In this document: positions 56,451 through 64,000 of the stretch, piece after piece
Layout: the number at the start of each line of letters is the position of its first letter
Numbering within the stretch: the first letter of the stretch is position 1
NCBI GenBank assembly: GCA_023614405.1
Contig: CM042697.1
Location: 306,002,323 to 306,066,322 of the forward strand
Length of the DNA: 64,000 nucleotides
Direction of reading: 5' to 3'
From: Avena insularis
Taxonomy: Eukaryota; Streptophyta; Magnoliopsida; Poales; Poaceae
Position numbers and translations under genes: made by a program
Notes under the pieces: generated by a model
Told to the model about the DNA's origin: nothing
Seen by the model: only the letters and a program-made list of their open reading frames with translations
Databases searched by the model: none

Positions 56451-57419
56451 TAGTGGCGCGGAGGAGACGACCGTGATTGGGTTCTCCTGGAAGTAGTGCG
56501 GGAGCCGCCGCTAGGATCTGAAGACCGCGTATACCAGTTTCTGGTATTGCGGGTAGTGTTGTCGTGAGTCCGTCAAGACATCGTTGACGTAGTAGATGGG
56601 GTGCTGCATAGGGCGTTCCTTGCCCTCCTCTGGTCATTCGACGAACATCACGATGCTGACGACCCACGTGGAGGCTGCGATGTAGATGAGCATCAGCTCC
56701 TTCTCAACATGGCGGCGAGTAGCGGTGCTACGAGTAGCACTTCTTTGATCTCTTTGAGCATGTTGTCCGCTTCTTTTTCCCACTAGAACATGGGGTTATT
56801 GTGCATCAGGCGGTAGAGAGGCATTGCATCTCGCCGAGCCGGGGGATGAAGCAACTGAGGGCCGCGACTCGACCGGCCAGTTTTTGGACATCGAGGAGAC
56901 ACTCGGGTTTCCCGAGTCGTGCGATGGTGTCGATCTTGGTGGGGTTCGCTTTGATGCCTCGCTTGGATACCACGTACCCTAGGAGCTGTCCAGTGGGCAC
57001 GCCGAAGGTGCACTTCCCTTGGTTGACCTTGATCTTGTACCTCCATAGATTTGCGAAGGTCTCGGACAGGTCGGCTAGCAGGTCGCTCTGGTGAGTGGAT
57101 TTTACCACCACGTCATCGATGTAGACATGGATGTTGCGGCCAATTTGACTCACAAGGCACTCTTGCATACACCGCTGGTAGGTCGCAAAGGCTATTTAAG
57201 GTCGAACAACATGGAGGTGTAGCAGTAGGCGTCGAATGGCGTGATGAACGTCGTTTTCTCCTCATTCTCGACCGCCATCTTGGTCTGGTTGTACCCAGAG
57301 TACGCATCGAGGAAGCACAGCGACTCCGATCCCGCGGTCGAGTCGATTAATCTAGTCGATCCGCGGTAGGATGAATTGCTCCTCTGGGCAGGCGCTATTG
57401 AGGTTGGTGTAGTTGATGT
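56451..57419 (-). pseudogene. Gypsy pol: reverse transcriptase, truncated by copia
   Basis: The reading enters at the copia junction with NINYTNLNSACPEEQF and LPRID, the block near the start of the fingers. Next come a region lost to frameshifts, then frame 56806-57168 with NIHVYIDDVVVKS (the YxDD catalytic box, here YIDD), CTFGVPTGQLLGYVVS and a KIDTIARLGKPE thumb. Downstream fragments near 56450-56800 show the connection with stops. The N-terminal part of the gene is on the far side of the copia insertion. Confidence 0.85.
57415..57419. repeat. Presumed left target duplication of the copia element (GATGT)
   Basis: These five bases directly precede the TGTTGGAATTATG start of the copia LTR. 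The matching right copy would lie beyond the window, so this is a prediction, not an observed pair. Confidence 0.4.
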
Positions 57420-59137
57420 TGTTGGAATTATGCCCTAGAAGCAGTAATAAAGATGTTATTATTATAATTCTTGTTCATGATAAAGTTTATATTCCATGCT
57501 AGAATTGTATTAAGCGGAAACTTTAATACTTGTGTGTTTTGTGAACAACACCGTGTCCCTAGTACGCCTCTATGTACTAGCTCATTGATTAATGATGGTT
57601 AAGGTTTCCTAACCATAGACATGAGTTTTCGATTAATAATGAGATCATATCATTGGGAGAATGATATGATGGACAGACCCAAACTAAGCAGAGTAATTAG
57701 ATCGTGTCATCGTGTTCATATTTGCGAAGTTTTTCTTATGTCAAATATTTGTATTCCTTAGACCATGAGATAATACAACTCCCTAGTATCGGAAGAAAGC
57801 TTTGAGTTCATCAAACGTCATCCTATGAGAGGGTGATCATTAAGGTGTCTCTCAGGTGATCGGAAAGTACCTGTTGGGTTGTATGTATCGAGATGGGATT
57901 CGTCCCTCCCAAGTCGGAGAGATATACTTCAGGACCACTCGGTAATCGATATCAACAAAGCTTGCAAGCACGTGGTTAAGGAGTTAATCACAAAGTGATA
58001 TCGGATTATGGAACGAGTAAAGTACTTGCTATGAACGAGATTGAACTAGGGATGACGGTACCGACGATCGAATCTCGGGCAAGTAAAATATCGCGAGACG
58101 AAGGGAATATATATATGGGATTGATTAAATCCTGGCATCGTGGTTCATCCGATATGATCATCGATGAATGTGTGGGAGTCAATATGGGTTTCCAGACCCC
58201 GTTGTTGATTATTGATAGAAGATCATGTCTGCATATTCTCGAACCCGAAGGGTCACACACTTAACGTGTCTCGACGCTAGGATAGATTGGATAATTGGTT
58301 TATGAGTTTTTGTTTGGAGCCTCAGATGAGATCCAGGACATCACGAGAGGTTCCAGAATGGTCCGGAGAATAAGATTCATATAAGGCAAAGCAGATTTTG
58401 GAGTTCGGAATTGTTTCGGGTTAATCGGTATTGTACTGGAAGCTTCTAGAACCTTCCGGAGTGGGACCAACATGGCCCCACTTGTCGGGAGGGGGCGTGG
58501 TCCTATGAGGGAGTGCCCTGGACGCATTGGGCCAGGGGCACAAGGCCCCATAGGGCCCAGACGGCCAAACCCTAGGGAAACCCTAGGGGAGCTTCTAGAA
58601 TGGGGGGACTTGCCCCCCACTCCTCCCTCCTTGGCCGCCGGCCTAGGGCTTGGGGGAGGGGCAAGGGCCAGCCGCCCACCCCTCTATATAAAGAGGGCTG
58701 GGGGCGCACCCCTCCAACACCTCCTCCACACCCCTAGCCACCCTGCTGCCCCTCCTCTCTCTCTCCTCCCATTCACAGAAGGCGGCCCTGCCATGAGAAA
58801 CTCTCCACCACTTGCACCGCGCCGTCGCGTTGTAGATCCAATCAATCTCTCCACCCCACTTGCTGGACCGAGGAAGGAGGAGACGTCGAGGTGCCTCACG
58901 TGTGCATCTCTCAGAGGCATCGCCACTTGCGGTGTTAGATCGGATCGGATCGCGAGGAGGAGAAGGGAGTACGACTACATCACCCATGTTCCGTTGAACG
59001 TTCCGCTGTGCGAATCTTCAAGGGTATGAAGATCTCATCTATTCCCCCTCGTTGTTTGAATATCCTAGATTAGATCTTGGCTTTCCCCGTTCGCATCCAT
59101 AGAAATTTTTTTATTTACTATGCTGCGAAACCCTACA
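57420..59137 (+). repeat. 5' LTR of the BARE/Angela-like copia element, 1718 bp
   Basis: It begins TGTTGGAATTATGCCC and ends AACCCTACA, the CA being at 59136-59137. The length suits the family (about 1.7-1.8 kb). It contains a TATA box (58685-58692) and the GGTGGCC-rich R/U5-like part after it. A short minus-strand open frame overlaps and is not a gene. Confidence 0.88.
58685..58692 (+). promoter_or_regulatory. Probable TATA box of the copia LTR
   Basis: TATATAAA lies about 450 bases before the LTR end, followed by AGAGGGCTGGG. In the BARE family the LTR promoter has a TATA in this area, so this is a good candidate for the retrotransposon transcript start. Confidence 0.65.
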
Positions 59138-59138
59138 G

Positions 59139-59150
59139 TGGTATCAGAGC
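59139..59150 (+). other. Primer-binding site (tRNA-iMet)
   Basis: TGGTATCAGAGC, one base after the LTR end, is the standard initiator-methionine tRNA primer site of plant copia elements. Confidence 0.92.
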
Positions 59151-60360
59151 TAGATCTATGCGTAGATGTGTTTCACGAATAGAACGCAACATGGTTGTTG
59201 TGGGCTTTGATGTTTTCTGTTGCAAGCCTCTTGTTTGTGTACTTCTTATGATGCAGGATAGTGAGATCGAAGCGGTCCAGGCCAACCTTACGCGACATCG
59301 TTCGCGAGACCGGCTCCGCACTTGACGTGTGGCTTGTTCCACACATGAGGCCGGTGGATGCCAGTTTCTCTCACTATAGTTGTCATGGGATTTACACCGG
59401 AGTTTGGCAACCATAATATCACCGTTGTGGCTTTCCGTCAGTAAGAATCATTCTTAGCTAGCTACTCCCATGAGCCACGTAAAACATGCAACAACAAAGT
59501 AGATGCGTCTAACTTGTTTTTGCAGGGAGTGTTTTCTGTGATATGGTATGGCCCAAGATGTGATATGTATGTTGTATGCAATGATCATGTTTTGTAATAT
59601 TTCACGACTTGCATGTCGATGAGTACACAACCGGAAGGAGCCATATGGTTGTCTTTATAATTGTGTATGACATGTGTGTCAACTTCTTATACGCCATGTA
59701 ATAGCTTTACTTTATCGCTAAGTAGTTAGCAATAATTGTAGTTGCTATTCGTGGTGGAGGCAATCATGGTGGAGTGATGGAGATCATGCCGGCACGCACA
59801 AGATGGAGATCATTGAGCGAAGATTGGCTATACCATTTCACATAAAGTTATATGCATGTGATGTTTATCCTTTTATGTATCTTATTTTGCTTAGATCGCG
59901 ACGGTAGCATTATAAGATGATTCCTCACTTAAAGATCAAGATAAAACTATGTTCTCCCCATGTATGCACCGTTGCGAAAGTTCGTCGTGTTCAAGCATCA
60001 CGTGATGATCGGGTGCTATAAACTCTACGTTCACATACAACGGGTGCAAGCCAGTTTTGCACACGTGGAAATACTTGGGTTTGACTTGACGAGCCTAGCA
60101 TGTACAGACATGGCCTCGGAACACATGAACCTAAAGGTTAAGCATGAGTCATATGAATGATATGATCGACACTTTGTTGTCCACCATTGAAACCACATCT
60201 CTTCTCGTGAAGATCGGATTAGGTGTGGAGAATTTGTATCATGTTCACTAAACAACTTGAAGGATGTTGAATTTAGTGGGAGTTCATCTAGTAATTTGAT
60301 TAAGTTGAACTAGTTATCATGAACATAGTCTAAATTGTACTTGCAAAGTTTGTAGATCAA
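59151..60360 (+). other. Untranslated leader of the copia element
   Basis: No open frame with gag sense. It includes a TTGCATGTCGATGAGTACACAA-like tract of the kind found in BARE/Angela leaders, and a GGAGATCAT repeat near 59777 and 59805. Short upstream ATGs occur, as is usual for these leaders. Confidence 0.6.
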
Positions 60361-60635
60361 ATGGCTAAGTCCAACTTCAACTTCAACGTTTTTGCTGAGA
60401 AAGAAAAGCTTAGAAACAATGGGTCTAACTTCACCAACTGGTTCCGCAATCTGAGAAACATTCTCGCTGGCGGACAAAAGGACTATGTCCTTGAGAATGC
60501 GCTAGGTGACGCCCCTGCTGTAAATGCGTCGGCTGATGAGAAAGCTATTTATCAGTCGCGCAAAGATGATTATGGTGTGATTAAGAGCACCATGTTGTTT
60601 TCTATGGAATCGGACCTTCAAAATCGTTTTGAAGA
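60361..60635 (+). CDS. Copia gag, N-terminal part, cut by the LINE
   Basis: Gag forms the virus-like particle. The ATG at 60361 opens MAKSNFNFNVFAEKEKL, followed by NNGSNFTNWFRNLRNIL (the conserved FxNWxRNLR block of the UBN2/gag family) and KDYVLENALG, ending with MESDLQNRFEDF where the LINE tail begins. The 91 codons before the insertion show no lesion. The start choice rests on the first ATG that opens this frame and on the AAATGGCTAAG context. Confidence 0.82.
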
Positions 60636-60788
60636 TTTTTTTTGAGGGTAATAACCGTAGGAAAGGCTCCTACTGCCTCATTTTTCATTAATAAAAGATC
60701 AGAGTCTATAAAGTTACATATTTACATAGAGACAGAGGGGGAAAAGTCTCTAAAAGTCAGGTTAGATAAGTCTAGGATCCTATAAGGT

Positions 60789-61892
60789 TTACAAACTATG
60801 AATAATGCTCTTGATAAGTGGGTGTACATCCTCTTTTGTCCTATGAATCAGCAATGACAGATCAGCAGCTAATCTTGACTTCCAAGCCTGAACTGATGGT
60901 TGTATGTTATTAAACCAGAGGTTGTTTCTCTCTTTCCAGATATTCCAAGAGCCCAGCAAGGTAATTTCCATAAATAGCTTTTTATTCCAGCTCTTTTTTC
61001 CTTGCTCAATGATCTAAAGTCTAGAGTTAGTCATAGACCAATAGATGTTGATTGAACTCCAGCAAGCTTAGCTAGAGGGGCAATGAAAAAGCAAGTGTTC
61101 AATTGTTTCCTTAGTATTTTGATTACACATAAAACAGTCATATCCAGTCCCCAGTGCATAATGTCTTCTTCTGAGCATATTTCTCGTATTCAATCTGTCA
61201 GACAGAATCAACCACCCAAAGAACTTCACTTTAGCAGTGCACTTCGATTTCCACAGCCATTTAAAGGATATGTGTGGATTTATATTTCTGAAATTATATT
61301 GATAATATTTGCTGGAAGTGTAATCTTTGGCCCCCCAAGCATAGCTCCAAGTGTCATGTGAATGCTCTCTTAGTTGTATTTCTCTACAGCTATGTTGAAT
61401 TTCTATCAATTCAGCCAGTGCTTCAGGTGATAAAGGAAGATAGAAAAGTTGTGTCAGACTATCAGCTGTGAGAAACTCCTGTGCAGAGATGTCTTCATTC
61501 CTAACATAGGAATAAATGATCGGGTGACTCTCTTCTAAGATAGTTGCAGACCATTGATCCTTCCAAAACAGTGTGGTAGACCCATTACCAATAGAGCTTT
61601 TATCTATTCCTCTGAATAAATGTGAAAGTCTAGAAACATCTCTCCACCAGAAAGAGCCACAAGGCCTAGAAGCATGAGGAATATTGTTACTGTAATATGC
61701 ATTCCATACTAGGGAGACCCATGGTGTGTCATCCTTATTATAGAACTTATGCAGGAATTTAAGCAGCAGGCCTTCATTCTGAATTCGAAGGTTGAGAATG
61801 CCAACACCTCCTCTATGTTTTGGCCTGCAAATCATATCCCAAGCAGCTAGAGATTTGCATTTTTCACCCTCTTCAGTTTTCTTGTTCCACAA
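60789..61892 (-). pseudogene. LINE ORF2, C-terminal part (zf-RVT domain)
   Basis: The frame from about 61892 down reads CLWNKKTEEGEKCKSLAAW, then GGVGILNLRIQNEGLLLKFL, KSKCTAKVKFFGWLIL, and the zinc-binding motif CFMCNQNTKETIEHLLFHC. It is separated from the upstream part by an extra A in a run near 61910. After LFHCPSS a TAG/TAA stop is met, but the frame continues through another stop to WNIWKERNNLWFNN and a final stop at 60789. The zf-RVT reader region is common in plant L1-type LINEs. Confidence 0.85.
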
Positions 61893-61971
61893 ACAGTGTC
61901 TCTGAATTTTTTTCTATGTGCCCCACAATCTTATCTGGCAATTTGATTGCACACATTGTGAAAGTTGCAAT

Positions 61972-63857
61972 TTAAGCCAGTAAAGAATTAATCACAGTTA
62001 CTCTCCCACTATAAGACATCATCATGAATGAAGCAGAAACCTTTCTCTCAACTCTGTCAATCAGTGGCATCAGATCATAAACTATGGGTTTAGTGGTGCC
62101 AAGAGGAAGCCCCAAATAAGTGAAAGGCATTTTGGCAATTGCACATCCCAATATATCTGCAATTTCCTTAGAGATGTTGTCAGCCAGATTTATTGGTATT
62201 AGGTGTGACTTGTGAAAATTGATCTGTATACAAGTAGAGACAGCATAATCCTGAAGAATCCCTTTCATTATCTAAATTTGATCTTTGTCTGCTTGCATTA
62301 TAATCAAAGTGTCATCTGCATATTGAACAACTAGAAAATCTTGTCCAAAATCAGGGGAGAAAGGGTCCTTGAGTATGTTTTCTCTGAATGCTTTATTGAT
62401 TGCAGATTGTAGTAAATCAGCAGCAAGCACAAAAATTAGGGGGGACAGAGGGTCTCCTTGTCTAAAACCTCTTTTGCAGTGAAATTTCCTCCCAGGTACT
62501 CCATTGAGCAAAACAGCAGACTTTCCAGTACCAAAAATAATTTCAATCCATTTCAGCCATTTTTCATCAAAACCCATCTGTTTCATAATTTTCATCATAG
62601 CCATATGATCAATGGTATCAAATGCTTTGGCAAAGTCCAACTTGAGTAAAATGATCTCTTTCTTAGAAGCTTCACATTGATACAGAAGTTCAAATGCCCA
62701 AGCAAGGCAATCCTGAATGTTTCTGCCTTTTAAAAATCCATATTGATTCTTATGAATAATCTTCAATATAACCTTCTGTAGCCTATTAGCCAAGATTTTG
62801 GTTATGAGCTTCAGAACACAATTTAGTAGGGTTACTGGCCCGAAATCATTGATAGATTCAGGTGAACCTATCTTTGGAATGAGTGTAATATGACCCATAT
62901 TTATGCTTTCTAGATTCAGATCTCCTTCATAAAATTGAAAACATAAGGAATAGATGTCCTCCTTGATGATATGCCAACAACTTTTTAGGAAGAGACCATT
63001 AAAACCATCTGGGCCTGGGGCTTTATCACTTGGCATCTCTTTCACCACCTTGTCAATTTCCTCTCTGGTAAATGGTATGGATAGAACCTCAAGGCCCTCA
63101 GTTGGAGTAATCAGATGCTGAAGATTAAAAAGCATCTCAGGCTGAGTAGATGTTCCCAATCTTTCTTTATAGACTTGAAAAATAGCTTTTTCTTTGTCAG
63201 CATGCTCAGTGACAAAAGAACCATCTGAGAGTTTGAGGGAGGCAATATTGTTTTTTCTATATCTTTCAGTAGAAAAATTATGAAAGAATTTTGTGTTCTC
63301 ATCTCCAAACTTTGTCCATCTAACTGTGCATCTTTTCTTCCAATAAGCATTTTGGTATTGTAATAGTCTTGCTAGATGAGCTTTTAGAATTTTCCTGAAA
63401 TTTTCTTCTTGACAGAACAAAGGCCTTTTGTCCTCCAGATTATCAAGTTCAGAGAGAACTCTATTGGTATTTTCAATACAAGTGGACAACTTTGAGATTG
63501 ATTTGCTCCAAAATTTCAAATCATATCTTAGCTTTTTTAGCTTTGCATTAAGATTTGCAGCACTGTTAGATTTGTGCGTTGGTTTACTCCAGCATTCTGC
63601 AACCACCTCCAGAAAACCAGGATGGGCTACCCAAAAGTTTTCAAATCGAAAAATCCTACTGCCGGGGATCTTAGTCTGAATAGAGACAACACAGGGAGTA
63701 TGATCAAAGGTTGGTTTGCCTTGTGTGGAAACAACTGTGTTAGGAAAACTAGTTGTCCAGTAAATGGAAGTAAAAAACCAATCAAGTTGCTCCAACAAAG
63801 GATCTTGTTGCATGTTACTCCAGGTGTATTTTCTTCCTTTAATAAACTGCAGATCAA
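61972..63857 (-). pseudogene. LINE ORF2: end of endonuclease and reverse transcriptase
   Basis: The frame begins with KGRKYTWSNMQQDP and LLEQLDWFF, the last endonuclease block (the usual LDR is LDW here). Reverse transcriptase motifs follow in order: SDKAPGPDGFNGLF, NQYGFLKGRNIQD, LLKLDFAKAFDTIDH, KRGFRQGDPLSPLIFVLAAD and VVQYADDTLII, the catalytic box. A single TAG follows DKDQI near 62270; the same frame carries on with MKGILQDYAVST, FHKSHLI and TYLGLPLGTTK to VINSLLA, where a TAA stops it. The long intact stretch of over 500 codons indicates recent decay. Confidence 0.9.
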
Positions 63858-64000
63858 AATCCTCCTTTTTTGTTTTGAAGATTACCCCAGGCCCTTTGAG
63901 ATTCTTGAGGAACTGAAAACTATGTTCTGGACTCAGGCCCGTTCTGAGAGATATGAGATCTCTGAGAAATTCTTTAACTACATGATGGAGGAAGGGAGTT
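63858..64000 (-). pseudogene. LINE endonuclease region, running off the window
   Basis: The sequence upstream of LQFIKGRKYTW on the minus strand should encode the rest of the apurinic-type endonuclease, but I see no long frame in these 140 bases. Either a small frameshift intervenes or the domain is spread further right. It stays open at the edge. Confidence 0.5.

Larger units (their letters stand above)
49111..57419 (-). mobile_element. Gypsy LTR retrotransposon, 3' part, interrupted by copia
   Basis: From left to right the plus strand shows the 3' LTR (49111-49573), a polypurine tract, an antisense multi-exon gene (50011-53694) and pol (54560-57419) on the minus strand in the order integrase, RNase H, reverse transcriptase. 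That is the gypsy order. The copia LTR at 57420 cuts the reverse transcriptase; gag, protease and the 5' LTR must lie past the copia element, outside the window. At its left edge it cuts an exon at 49110; the last five bases before it are GACCA, one side of the presumed duplication. Confidence 0.88.
57420..64000 (+). mobile_element. BARE/Angela-like copia retrotransposon, 5' part, interrupted by a LINE
   Basis: A 1718-bp LTR starts TGTTGGAATTATGCCCTAGA, the classical start of the BARE/WIS/Angela family. A tRNA-iMet primer site, a ~1.2-kb leader and the start of gag follow. A minus-strand LINE (60636 on) is inserted in gag; the rest of the copia element is off the right edge. All visible copia parts look undamaged apart from the LINE. 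Confidence 0.88.
60636..64000 (-). mobile_element. LINE (non-LTR retrotransposon), 3' part
   Basis: On the minus strand it runs from the right edge through the endonuclease end, reverse transcriptase and zf-RVT region to a short poly-A (T8 on the plus strand, 60636-60643), inserted in copia gag. The AATAAAAGATC signal-like motif and GGAGCCTTTCCTACGG lie just before the tail. The 5' end and the right target duplication are outside the window. It appears to be the youngest visible insertion on this side, though its reading frame has already decayed. Confidence 0.9.

Noticed and set aside
58472..58987. Open frames of 185 and 114 codons on opposite strands
   Set aside because: They are in the copia LTR around its TATA box; proline/glycine-rich shadow frames are common in this LTR family.
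60172..60255. Minus-strand frame in the copia leader
   Set aside because: No homology sense, and the leader is untranslated in this family.

Overview
The window is a piece of a large grass genome, most likely wheat, barley, rye or a close relative (Triticeae). The clues are a copia LTR of the BARE/Angela/WIS type at 57420-59137 with a tRNA-iMet primer site, cereal CACTA termini (CACTGGTGGAAA... with TTTAGTCCCGGTT subterminal repeats, and CACTACAAGAAA), long-LTR elements, and almost no sequence free of transposons. I saw no rRNA, tRNA or CRISPR locus, and no gene that I would call an intact host gene.

Layout. (1) 1-1425: no gene; a possible MITE and a double telomere motif. (2) 1426-15671: right part of a CACTA (En/Spm) transposon. 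Its second gene (transposase_24-like region, proline-rich linker, Ulp1/C48 protease) is split by a 10-kb LTR retrotransposon (3108-13093) flanked by a perfect AACTT duplication. That element carries only a gag remnant and two long LTRs of unequal length. (3) 15672-21358: remains of an LTR element, with a plus-strand coding remnant, a minus-strand coding remnant and a 556-bp LTR, followed by AT-rich repeat-derived sequence. (4) 21359-about 25740: a CACTACAAGAAA terminus, an array of ~124-bp repeats and a decayed TNP2 transposase. (5) 26775-34900: two diverged, oppositely oriented copies of a small gene with an F-box-like helix, a SIAH-type zinc finger and a TRAF-like tail. The second copy is cut from its 5' leader by a ~4-kb solo LTR. 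(6) 35500-45640: ten kilobases of degenerate tandem repeats organised as two ~3.4-kb higher-order units, interrupted by a 1.36-kb copia-type LTR. (7) 45640-49110: decayed multi-exon coding sequence with a repeated exon module, cut off by a gypsy LTR. (8) 49111-57419: a minus-oriented gypsy element with pol and a long antisense multi-exon gene. It is cut inside its reverse transcriptase by (9) a BARE/Angela-like copia element starting at 57420, which is cut inside gag by (10) a minus-strand LINE running off the right edge.

How the parts relate. The visible order of events on the right is gypsy into an older, possibly CACTA-derived, unit; then copia into gypsy pol; then LINE into copia gag. On the left an LTR element jumped into a CACTA coding exon, and removing it in silico restores the reading frame. 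Parts 4 to 7 may together be one very large CACTA element that captured and multiplied a gene family and a repeat, but its right terminus is not in the window, so this remains a hypothesis. Nearly all coding regions carry stops or frameshifts. The copia gag start is the cleanest reading frame seen.
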